From NCBI GenBank assembly GCA_035640475.1, contig DASQWC010000210.1, positions 1-12,734 of the forward strand: a DNA stretch of 12,734 nucleotides. Direction: 5' to 3'. Under the pieces are notes generated by a model. That model saw nothing but the letters and a program-made list of their open reading frames with translations. It ran no database searches and was not told the origin of the DNA. The position numbers and the translations under genes are program-made. Below, piece after piece: positions 5,362 to 12,734 of the stretch; positions within the stretch are counted from its first letter, which is position 1; every line of letters starts with the position of its first letter. The stretch is from DASQWC01 sp035640475. GTDB taxonomy: Bacteria > Actinomycetota > JAICYB01.

Positions 5362-8311
5362 GCTGACGAAGCGCGGCGTTCTCGCGCGGCACGCAGCCCT
5401 GCGCTCGTGCGACCGCGACCGCGCGCTCGAGTTCGCGCACGGCTTCTTCTCTTCGGCCGTCCTCCGCGAGCAAGCGCGCGCGCATCCTTAGCACGTCGGC
5501 CTCAAAGAAGCGCTCGTCGTTGGATTCGACGGATCGCTCGGCCCGGGTCAGCGCTTCGTCGGCGAGGCCCGGGTCGTCGGCATCCAACAGTGCCTCGGCC
5601 ATCCACGTGAGTGCCATTGTCGAACCAGAGATGTCGGAGACGAGCACGTCCTCGATCGATTCCCGCAGGACCCGGGCCGCTTCCGACGGCTCACCGCTCA
5701 GCCACAGCGCGCGACCCTTTCCGAAGCCGCCTTGCCCTACGAGGACCGCCCACTCGTTCTCAGCCGCCATCTCCATCGCTTGCTCGCTGAAGAACGCGGC
5801 GCCGTCCGCGTTGCCGGCGAAGGCGTACAGGATGCCGCTCGCGACGTACGAGTGACACAACGGCCAGCTGAAGCCGAGAGTTTCTGCGTACGCTCTCGCC
5901 TCGGCCATAGTCGCGAACGCATTGTCGGCGTCACCAAGGTTCCATTCGTTGTAAGCAGCGTGGAAGAGCGCACCGACCGCCATGTCGAATCCGATCAGCT
6001 CTCCGAACGCGGCATCCCGATCAGGCCGGTACGTCGCATGCGCCTCGCGCAGGTTCCGCAGTGAGTCTTCGAACTGCCCCATGTAGTACTGCGTGACGCC
6101 GAGCCACTCGCTCGAGTACAGACGGAAGGTTCGGCGTCCCGTACGATCGGCTGCGGCCGAGAGCTCGCTCGCGATGTCGAGCGCCTCGCGGAGTCGCGAA
6201 TGAGCGATGTAAAAGCTGCACAGTCCGGACTGTGCTGTGAATCGTTCCGGAGAGTCGGCGCCCTTCGAAGCAGTGAGATGGATGAATCGCTGGAACAAAT
6301 CTTCGAAACGGGGATCGGCAGAGCCGTTGCGCAACGTGATCAGCCGCATCAGCTGCATGATCAGACTCATTTCCCATTGGTCGCGTTCGTCGGAGGACTC
6401 AAGCTCTCGAACCCTCGCGATCGCCCGCGTGGCGTGCTCGATGCCCTCAGTCAGTGCGTAGCGATCGCCACAGCGCTGTGCTGCCTGTGTCCAGTAGTCG
6501 ATCGCCGATCGAGTCTCGCCCGCAAGCTCGTAGTGATGCGCAACATACTCGGGTTGTGACTGGACGAGATCCGGCCGTGTAGCGCAGAAGGCTGTGGCAA
6601 CCATCCCGTGGATCTCGCGACGGCGTGCTCGCAGCAGAGAGTCGTACGCGACATCGCGAACCAGTGCGTGCCGGAACGAGTACACGGGCGCGGCGGCCGG
6701 CGCGGCGGGCGACGGTTCGACGAGCCCGGAGCCGACGAGAATCCGTATCCCCGCCGAGATTGCAGAAGGATCCCGTTGTGTAACTGCGGCGAGGAGGTCA
6801 CCGTCGAAGTCCCTGCCCACGACCGCCGCGATTTGCGCGACCTCTCGTGCCTCGCCCAGCCGGCTCAAACGCGCACTCAACGTCTGTTGCAACGACGTGG
6901 GAACGGCCGTCGCGCCTTCGGCAACGGCTCGCGAAACTTCCTCGACAAAAAGTGGAACGCCGTCCGTTCGCGCGACGACATCCGCGATGAGCTCATCGGA
7001 GAGTCGATCGCCTGCGATCGCCAACGCGAGCTCGCGGGCGTCGTCTCCGGCCAGGGCCGCGAGACGGATGACCGTCCGCGCCTCGGTGGACCATTCGGAC
7101 TCGGTTGCGCGCGTGGTTCCGACGAGCAGCACGGGATGGTTCGCGATTTCCGCGCCGAGCCGAAGCAAAAGCTCTGTCGTCGTGGGGTCCAGCCAGTGCG
7201 TGTCCTCAACGGCCAGTACGAGAGTCGTCTTGGACGCGTTCTTGAGAAACCAGCGGACGAGCGCATCCATGGTCGATCGTCGTTGTGCGAGCGGCTCGAG
7301 ACCGAGATCGCGGTGGGGGAGCCCGGCCAGCGCGCGTAGCAGTTGATCGTCTTCCTCGTCGCCGAAATCGTCTCGCTTGCGCAAAAGGTCGATGACCGGC
7401 TTGAGGGGGCTGAGGCTGTCGGCCGCGGACCCGGCGATTTGGAGCCACTCGTGGGGCGTTGTTACGAGCTCGTCGTGGAGAGCGCGGATCAGCTTCGACT
7501 TGCCGACGCCGGGCTCCCCCTCGATGGCGACAACGCGTCCCTCTCTGCGTTTGGCTTGCCGGAAGGATGCGAGCAGTGTCGCGAGCTCGGCGTCGCGTCC
7601 GATCAACGGCGTCTCGGTTGCCGGCGGTTTGTCCGGCGCCTCAGCTTCACCGATGACGCGATAGACCTGTACAGGCCTAGTGACACCTTTGAGCGGCGGT
7701 GTGCCGATGTCTTCTGTGATGAAGCAGGAGGCGGCAAGCGCATACGTCTCGTCCCCGATGACGACCTGTCCCGGTTCGGCGAGCCCCTGTACGCGTGACG
7801 CAACATTGGGCGCGTCGCCGATGGCCGAGTCGCGCATCCGATAGGCCCCTGCGCCCATCTCGCCGACCACGACCATTCCGGTCTGGAGGCCGGCTCTCAT
7901 CTCGAGGCCGGTGCCACTCCCGCCGACGCGCTCGACGGCCCGTAGGCTGGCACGCACAGCGCGAACGGCATCGTCCTCGTGTGCGTCGGGGTAGCCGAAG
8001 TAGGCGAGGATGCCGTCGCCCACGTACTGGGCGATGTGGCCGCCCTCTCCCTCGACGGCCGTGACGCACGCTCTCTGGTAGTCGAGGACCAGTTCGCGGA
8101 AGTCCTCGGGGTCGATCTTTTCGCCGATGGTGGTGGAGCCGACGAGGTCGAAGAACACGAACGTGATGAGGCGCCGTTCGGCGATCTCGCCGGGTTTTTG
8201 GACCGGGGTCCCGCAGTGCGCGCAGAAGCGTGCATCGACGACCAGCGGCTTTCCGCACAAATGGCACGCCGCAAACCCGCCGTCGTTATCCGGGACGCCC
8301 TTAACAGTCAT
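5336..8311 (-). CDS. Zn-ribbon / class III nucleotidyl cyclase / AAA-type ATPase / TPR signalling protein
   Basis: The product is 991 residues from the ATG at 8311, with AGGA nine bases upstream. An N-terminal zinc ribbon has C16, C19, C30 and C33. A class III cyclase domain follows (about 46-220): the metal-binding aspartates are D55 (FFDLVGST) and D99 (VGDGIL), and the transition-state pair is N169 and R173 (PNVASR). At the purine-selecting positions the usual Lys is Q95 and the usual Asp is S162. An ATPase domain follows (about 233-520) with Walker A GEPGVGKS (265-272) and Walker B LVLAVEDTHWLD (364-375). The rest, to about 985, is helical TPR-like repeat. Such proteins are common in Actinobacteria and are thought to make cAMP under control of the ATPase/TPR module. 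No C-terminal LuxR-type helix-turn-helix is present, so it is not a direct DNA binder of the MalT type. Cyclase activity is likely but the substrate is uncertain. It lies 32 bp downstream of the monooxygenase gene. Confidence 0.9.
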   Translation of the reverse strand: MTVKGVPDNDGGFAACHLCGKPLVVDARFCAHCGTPVQKPGEIAERRLITFVFFDLVGSTTIGEKIDPEDFRELVLDYQRACVTAVEGEGGHIAQYVGDGILAYFGYPDAHEDDAVRAVRASLRAVERVGGSGTGLEMRAGLQTGMVVVGEMGAGAYRMRDSAIGDAPNVASRVQGLAEPGQVVIGDETYALAASCFITEDIGTPPLKGVTRPVQVYRVIGEAEAPDKPPATETPLIGRDAELATLLASFRQAKRREGRVVAIEGEPGVGKSKLIRALHDELVTTPHEWLQIAGSAADSLSPLKPVIDLLRKRDDFGDEEDDQLLRALAGLPHRDLGLEPLAQRRSTMDALVRWFLKNASKTTLVLAVEDTHWLDPTTTELLLRLGAEIANHPVLLVGTTRATESEWSTEARTVIRLAALAGDDARELALAIAGDRLSDELIADVVARTDGVPLFVEEVSRAVAEGATAVPTSLQQTLSARLSRLGEAREVAQIAAVVGRDFDGDLLAAVTQRDPSAISAGIRILVGSGLVEPSPAAPAAAPVYSFRHALVRDVAYDSLLRARRREIHGMVATAFCATRPDLVQSQPEYVAHHYELAGETRSAIDYWTQAAQRCGDRYALTEGIEHATRAIARVRELESSDERDQWEMSLIMQLMRLITLRNGSADPRFEDLFQRFIHLTASKGADSPERFTAQSGLCSFYIAHSRLREALDIASELSAAADRTGRRTFRLYSSEWLGVTQYYMGQFEDSLRNLREAHATYRPDRDAAFGELIGFDMAVGALFHAAYNEWNLGDADNAFATMAEARAYAETLGFSWPLCHSYVASGILYAFAGNADGAAFFSEQAMEMAAENEWAVLVGQGGFGKGRALWLSGEPSEAARVLRESIEDVLVSDISGSTMALTWMAEALLDADDPGLADEALTRAERSVESNDERFFEADVLRMRARLLAEDGRREEAVRELERAVAVARAQGCVPRENAALRQLTSVRAPT

Positions 8312-8343
8312 CCCGAGAAATCCTAACGTTGAGCGGGCGCCGG

Positions 8344-9486
8344 TCAGGCGGGCAGTGCGAACGCGTCGGTGTCCGCATGAGCGCCGACGCCGGCTCGTGC
8401 GATGAGCTGGTCCTCGATGGGCACGTGCTTCTTCAGCTCGGGCATAACTTCCGACGCGAACAGACGCATGCTCTCTTCAGCCTCCTTGTACGGCATGCCG
8501 GCGTAGCTGAACACACCCGTAAACGCTTCCGCACCCGTTCGCGCCTGGATGTCGAGGATCTTGTCGTAGCACTGCTCGGGTGTACCCCAGACCTGAAGGC
8601 TAAGGAAGAACTCGACTGCCATCTCGGCGCCACCGGGTGCCGAGACCATCTCCTGAACGCGCCCGTAGCCTTCGTAGCCCTTGATCTTCGTCAGGTGATC
8701 GCCGACGAGCTCGTAGTGATCGAGAACGGTCTTCCAGTAGCCGCCGATGTACTCGTACGCCATCTCACGAGCTCGATCGGCGTCCGGATGACAGAACGTC
8801 CAGCCAGCGACGATTGGTGGCGGTGCGTCCGTTCCGTTCACGGTGGTGTACACGGATCGGTAGTTGTTCAAGTCTTCGGCGACCGTGTCCCACGGCTTTT
8901 GCGGAACGATCAGGATCCCGATGCCGAGCTTGGCCATGATCTCCGACGACTCGGGCGAAACTGCGGCTGCGTACGTACGTCCGCGGAACGACTTGAAAGG
9001 GCGCGGACGTATCTCACGCCTCGTCTGCTTCACGTACTGACCATCGAACTCGCAGATCCCGGTTTCGAGTCCGTCGAGAATCATCTGCGCAGCTTCGATG
9101 AAACGATCCCGGCTCTCGGCTTGGTTGACTCCGAAGCCTTCGAACTCAACGCGTCCGAGACCGCGACCGATGCCGAAGATGAAGCGTCCATCGCACATGT
9201 GATCGAGGACGACGACTTGCTCGGCAACGCGGATCGGGTCGTGCCACGGAAGGACGACGACCATCGAGCCGAGCTGCATGGTGTGCGTTCGGCCGGCCAT
9301 GTATGTGAGGAACTGCAGGACGTCCGGGCACATCGTGTAGCCGGTGAAGTGATGCTCGACACCCCAGATCGACTCGAAGCCGAGCGGCTCGGCCAGGTCT
9401 GCCAAGCGGAGCTCGTTGCGGTAGACGTTGTGGTCGGTTCGTCCTTCGCCGGTGCCCTGGAAAATAACGGCCGTCCCGACGTGCAT
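8344..9486 (-). CDS. LLM-class (luciferase-like) flavin-dependent monooxygenase
   Basis: The product is 380 residues, the usual size for the bacterial luciferase-like TIM-barrel family. It begins MHVGTAVIFQ and shows the expected marks: ADLAEPLGFESIWGVEHHF with the EHH triplet (residues 44-46), a strand with TMQLGSMVVVLPWHDPIRVAEQ around 70-90, then LDHMCDGRFIFGIGRG (94-109) ending in the flavin-phosphate-binding GIGRG motif. These enzymes use reduced FMN or F420 and O2 or a hydride acceptor to oxidise small organic substrates. The cofactor cannot be settled by eye. The start at 9486 is supported by AAGGGGGG three bases upstream on the minus strand. It is divergent from the SDR at 9537, and the cyclase gene follows 32 bp after its stop, so read-through into the cyclase is plausible. 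The substrate is unknown; a catabolic role fits the neighbouring dehydrogenases. Confidence 0.9.
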   Translation of the reverse strand: MHVGTAVIFQGTGEGRTDHNVYRNELRLADLAEPLGFESIWGVEHHFTGYTMCPDVLQFLTYMAGRTHTMQLGSMVVVLPWHDPIRVAEQVVVLDHMCDGRFIFGIGRGLGRVEFEGFGVNQAESRDRFIEAAQMILDGLETGICEFDGQYVKQTRREIRPRPFKSFRGRTYAAAVSPESSEIMAKLGIGILIVPQKPWDTVAEDLNNYRSVYTTVNGTDAPPPIVAGWTFCHPDADRAREMAYEYIGGYWKTVLDHYELVGDHLTKIKGYEGYGRVQEMVSAPGGAEMAVEFFLSLQVWGTPEQCYDKILDIQARTGAEAFTGVFSYAGMPYKEAEESMRLFASEVMPELKKHVPIEDQLIARAGVGAHADTDAFALPA

Positions 9487-9489
9487 GAT

Positions 9490-9497
9490 CCCCCCTT
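9490..9497 (-). promoter_or_regulatory. Ribosome binding site of the monooxygenase gene
   Basis: The purine run AAGGGGGG (minus strand 9497-9490) ends three bases before the ATG at 9486. It supports that start and contrasts with the divergent SDR gene, which has no such site. Confidence 0.6.
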
Positions 9498-9520
9498 GCC
9501 GCTCGAGTGCCGACTAAGGC

Positions 9521-9526
9521 TACAGT
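9521..9526 (+). promoter_or_regulatory. Possible -10 box of a leaderless SDR transcript
   Basis: TACAGT ends 10 nt before the ATG at 9537. It fits TAnnnT, and transcription would begin only a few bases before the start codon. No Shine-Dalgarno sequence lies in front of this ATG, which is consistent with leaderless translation, common in Actinobacteria. The whole divergent gap is only 50 bp. Confidence 0.35.
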
Positions 9527-9536
9527 GCATCGACGC

Positions 9537-10354
9537 ATGAAAGACCTGGCGGGGAAGACGGCCGTCATCACAGGCGGCGGAAGCGGGATCGGGCGCGGTA
9601 CGGCACTCGCGTTGGCGGATGCCGGCATGAACGTCGTCATCGCCGACATCGACGAAGCTGCCGCCAAGACCGTCGCCGACGAAGTCGTTAGTCGCGGAAG
9701 GGCTGCACTGGTCGTCCCGACGGATGTGACGGATCGCGCCTCAGTCGAAGCACTGGCGGATGCGGCGTGGTCTGAGTTCGGCGCCGTCCACGTGTTGCAC
9801 AACAACGCCGGTGTCTTCATCTTCATGCGACTCGACTCGATGTCGGACGCCGACTGGCGCTGGTTGCTGTCGATCAACCTCGAGGGCGTCATCAACGGTC
9901 TTCAGGTGTTTCTGCCTCGGCTTAAGGAGCTGGACGGCGAACGCCACATCGTGAACACCGCGTCGATGGCCGGAATGCTCGCCGGCCAATACCTGGGTGC
10001 GTACAACGCGACGAAGTTCGCCGTCGTCGCGATCTCCGAGACGCTGCATGCGGAGCTCGCGAACGAAGGGATCGGCGTCTCGGTGCTGTGTCCCGGCGGA
10101 GTAAACACGAATATCTTTCAGCACGCGCTCGATCTGCGTCCGTCCGGGGGCCGGCCGATGGAGTGGCCGGAACAACTGAACGAGCAGCGGACGACAAGCC
10201 TGCGCATGATCGATCCGGAAGACGTCGGCCGCATGGTGCGGCGGGGGATCGAGTGCAACGACCTGTACATCTTCACGCATCCCGAGTTCGAGGCTTTGTT
10301 CCGCGCACGCGCGGACCGGATCCTGGCGGCGTTCGAAAGGGCCGGGCGGACCGA

Positions 10355-10358
<4 letters not shown>
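9537..10358 (+). CDS. Short-chain dehydrogenase/reductase (SDR), probably NAD-dependent
   Basis: The product is 273 residues from the ATG at 9537. An in-frame ATG at 9507 would add ten residues before the natural SDR start and place them across the divergent promoter. The classical SDR pattern is complete: cofactor loop TGGGSGIG (residues 12-19), acidic D37 after the second strand (favours NAD over NADP), NNAG (89-92), N114, S143, and Y156/K160 in YNATK, then PGGVNT (186-191). The insertion after residue 195 (to about 230) is the substrate lid. It lacks the usual C-terminal VDGG motif and ends in an FEALFRARADRILAAFERAG helix, typical of the branch related to short-chain reductases of hydrophobic alcohols. 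The reaction is oxidation or reduction of an alcohol/ketone; the substrate is unknown. It converges on the second SDR with overlapping stops. Confidence 0.9.
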
Positions 10359-11137
<779 letters not shown>

Positions 11138-11207
11138 ACCGCATGCATAGCAGGTGGGGCGCGGCGGCCGTCGAGGCCGGGAGCTAATCTGGCGCGGGGA
11201 GGTACGA
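11138..11207. promoter_or_regulatory. Divergent intergenic region before the second SDR and the secreted hydrolase
   Basis: This 70-bp gap carries a strong plus-strand ribosome binding site, GGGGAGG (11196-11202), five bases before the hydrolase ATG, and a possible -10 TAATCT (11185-11190). On the minus strand no Shine-Dalgarno precedes the SDR GTG, though an AT-containing TATGCAT stretch (11150-11144) lies 6 nt upstream. No clear operator is seen. Confidence 0.4.
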
Positions 11208-12236
11208 ATGCGCGCTCGAGCACTGATCGTCGTCGTCCATCTGTTCGCCGCAGCCCTGGTCGTACCGACGGCTGCCGCCGATCCGGCATGCAGCAATGTG
11301 CCCGGCGACCGGCAAATGTCGAACAGGGGAATCCGGCTCACGCAGGCCCTGGGCCTCGCGTCCGGGAAATATTCGCTGCCTGCGACGAAGCGGCCGCGTC
11401 AGATGGTCGTGATGATGCACGGGTACGGCAACGACTCGTGCTCCTGGCGCAATCACCTGAGGCGGGTTGCCAGCCGCGGCGCCGTCGGGGTTGCGATGGA
11501 CTACACGGGACAAGACCCAAAGACGAACCGCGGGTGGCGTGTCGAGGAGGGTGGAGAGGACTCGATCAAGGCGGCGAGGTATTTTCTCGAGCAATATCCC
11601 TCTATCCGTCAGGTCTTCGCGTTCGGCATCAGCATGGGTGGGAACGCGGCGGGGCTGATGGTCGCCGACCCGAGTGCGAAACGCGCGAACGGCAGACCCT
11701 TGTTCGATCACTGGGTGGCGATCGAAGGTGTCCACAACCTGATCCAGGAGTACGCGACGTTCAACCAGGTTTCCGCCGAGTTCCGCGAAGACGTCGAAGA
11801 GGAGGCCGGTGGATCGCCTGCGGAGGTCCCGGACCGCTATGTCGAGCTCACGAACCTGGCGCACGCCGCTGATATGGCGTACCTGCGCAGTGCCATCCTC
11901 GTGCACGGTGTAGACGACCTGCTCGTGCAGCCCAATCAGAGCCGGGACATGGCGCTGCAGCTGCGACGGGTCGGCGTCGCGACCGAACTGTTCACGGTCG
12001 TGGGACGCGGCGACGGGGAGGCCGGGACGACGATCACGGGTCTCGGCCCGGAGACCGTTGCTCCTGATGCGGGGTACGAGAGTCCGGTCGCGGGGCACGG
12101 CTGGGAGGGCAGCGATACCCAGCTCGTGATCAGGCTCGGCTTCGAGCAACTGTGGAAGGTCATGGCCGGCAAACGGACCGGGCCGTATCGGGAGACGATC
12201 GTGCACGGTGAAGGGCTGCGGATCCCGCTTCCCTGA
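11208..12236 (+). CDS. Secreted alpha/beta hydrolase (esterase- or peptidase-like)
   Basis: The product is 342 residues from the ATG at 11208, chosen for its ribosome binding site GGGGAGG and because it begins a clear signal peptide (MRARALIVVVHLFAAALVV, cleavage probably after TAAA at residue 24). The mature part has an alpha/beta hydrolase core: oxyanion-hole HGYGND (71-76), nucleophile elbow GISMGG with S142, HGVDD with D237 as the likely acid, and H297 in GHGWEG. Three cysteines (C28, C78 and one in the signal-adjacent region by context) leave C28-C78 as a possible disulfide. It recalls the LpqC/PHB-depolymerase-like and prolyl-oligopeptidase-like secreted hydrolases, but the substrate cannot be read from sequence. 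A glycine-rich stretch before the His (about 267-297) is a probable loop insertion. It is divergent from an SDR and converges on the nitronate monooxygenase-like gene after a 26-bp gap. Confidence 0.85.
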   Translation: MRARALIVVVHLFAAALVVPTAAADPACSNVPGDRQMSNRGIRLTQALGLASGKYSLPATKRPRQMVVMMHGYGNDSCSWRNHLRRVASRGAVGVAMDYTGQDPKTNRGWRVEEGGEDSIKAARYFLEQYPSIRQVFAFGISMGGNAAGLMVADPSAKRANGRPLFDHWVAIEGVHNLIQEYATFNQVSAEFREDVEEEAGGSPAEVPDRYVELTNLAHAADMAYLRSAILVHGVDDLLVQPNQSRDMALQLRRVGVATELFTVVGRGDGEAGTTITGLGPETVAPDAGYESPVAGHGWEGSDTQLVIRLGFEQLWKVMAGKRTGPYRETIVHGEGLRIPLP

Positions 12237-12262
12237 GCGAAAGGCGGTGGTGGGGTCCGCGA

Positions 12263-12734
12263 CTAGCGAACGGCGCCCGGGAGCCGGTCCCGCAGGAGCG
12301 TCTCGGCTTCCGCGACGATCCGTTCGATGAGATCCCCGGCCGGCGGGATGTCGTCGATCAACCCGGCGTCCTGACCGACCAGAAGCGGTGCGTTGTCGAT
12401 GTCGCCGGCCGTCCGTGCGCGCATGAGGTCGACGATGACCTCGGGCTGCGCCGCGCGCAGCTCCCACTCGCGCCCCGCCCAGCGCTCGATGAAGGCGTTC
12501 CGTCTTGCGCGCGCCATCGCGCCGGGCCAGACGGCGCCCGTCGCGATGTCGGGGATCTCCGTCAGCAGGGTGTCGTGGCCGTCGCCGTCCACGACCGCTC
12601 GTTTGAAGTTCTCGTGCAATGGTGACTCTTGCGTCGCGAGGAATCGCGTCCCGAGGAGTGCGCCGTGGGCGCCGAGTGCGAGGGCCGCGGCGAGCCCGCG
12701 CCCGTCGGCGATGCCGCCGGCCGCGATCACCGGC
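12263..12734 (-). CDS. Nitronate monooxygenase-like flavoprotein, C-terminal part
   Basis: About 157 residues are visible; the N-terminus lies beyond the right edge. The segment opens with PVIAAGGIADGRG, followed by ALALGAHGALLGTRFLATQES. These are the two FMN-phosphate-binding elements (AAGGI and GTRF) of the nitronate monooxygenase / 2-nitropropane dioxygenase TIM-barrel family. A helical C-terminal region follows (RNAFIERWAGREWELR; then GQDAGLIDDIPPAGDLIERI), with the GQ-x-AG-x-I-x-D-I-x-P-A pattern common at the end of this family. Members oxidise nitronates or, in many actinobacterial paralogs, act as flavin oxidoreductases of unknown substrate. An internal GTG at 12730 is not the true start, because the family has about 200 more residues upstream. 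The family is firm; the exact reaction is not. Confidence 0.88.
   Translation of the reverse strand, partial: PVIAAGGIADGRGLAAALALGAHGALLGTRFLATQESPLHENFKRAVVDGDGHDTLLTEIPDIATGAVWPGAMARARRNAFIERWAGREWELRAAQPEVIVDLMRARTAGDIDNAPLLVGQDAGLIDDIPPAGDLIERIVAEAETLLRDRLPGAVR

Noticed and set aside
8329..9540. 403-codon plus-strand open frame spanning the whole monooxygenase gene on the opposite strand
   Set aside because: The minus-strand frame encodes a full luciferase-like family protein. The antisense frame has no recognisable motif and is a side effect of high-GC codon bias.
12237..12262. Possible bidirectional terminator between the hydrolase and the nitronate monooxygenase-like gene
   Set aside because: The 26-bp gap is GC-rich but has no good stem and no T-run.
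11184..12467. 427-codon minus-strand open frame opposite the secreted hydrolase
   Set aside because: It is Arg- and Pro-rich with no domain pattern, and it covers a gene with a clear signal peptide, catalytic Ser, Asp and His, and ribosome binding site.

Overview
The window is a gene-dense, high-GC (low-to-mid sixties percent by eye) bacterial chromosome segment. I read eleven protein genes, two of them cut by the window ends, and no RNA genes, insertion sequences, CRISPR arrays or prophage. The gene set is typical of soil-type Actinobacteria (Thermoleophilia, Acidimicrobiia or mycobacteria-like lineages): an SCP2-type thiolase-like protein, an MpaB/Lcp-type DUF2236 protein, a luciferase-like flavin monooxygenase, two SDR dehydrogenases, a nitronate monooxygenase-like protein and a large Zn-ribbon/cyclase/ATPase/TPR signalling protein. 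The phylum call is an inference from gene content and composition, not from a marker gene.

Layout. Left block, all on the minus strand: thiolase-like protein (1-1181, C-terminus outside the window), exported coiled-coil protein (1237-1815), lipoprotein (1846-2418) and MpaB-like oxygenase (2511-3677). Divergent from the oxygenase across 76 bp is a plus-strand gene (3754-5361). It joins an N-terminal domain that I cannot assign to a characterised family with a C-terminal DUF2071 (acetoacetate-decarboxylase-like) domain. It converges on, and overlaps by 26 bp, the 991-residue cyclase/ATPase/TPR protein (5336-8311, minus). That gene lies 32 bp downstream of the luciferase-like monooxygenase (8344-9486, minus). 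A plus-strand SDR (9537-10358) diverges from the monooxygenase and converges on a second SDR (10355-11137, minus), with both stop codons inside one CTAG. A secreted alpha/beta hydrolase (11208-12236, plus) diverges from the second SDR and converges on the C-terminal part of a nitronate monooxygenase-like protein (12263-12734, minus).

How the genes may work together. Most of the enzymes are redox or CoA-ester enzymes of the kind used to break down lipids, terpenoids or other hydrophobic carbon: flavin monooxygenase, heme-type oxygenase, two alcohol/ketone dehydrogenases, thiolase-like protein, nitronate/enoyl-type flavoprotein and secreted esterase-like hydrolase. No complete pathway can be named from these genes. 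The lipoprotein and coiled-coil genes look like a small cell-envelope operon. The cyclase protein is probably a stand-alone regulator that may share a transcript with the monooxygenase.

The least ordinary part is the divergent pair at 2511-5361: a probable heme oxygenase facing an unusual two-domain protein. The other points of interest are non-canonical substrate-selecting residues in the cyclase, a perfect 9-bp inverted repeat near the convergent 3' ends, a short repeat on both sides of the lipoprotein gene, and several starts that look leaderless.
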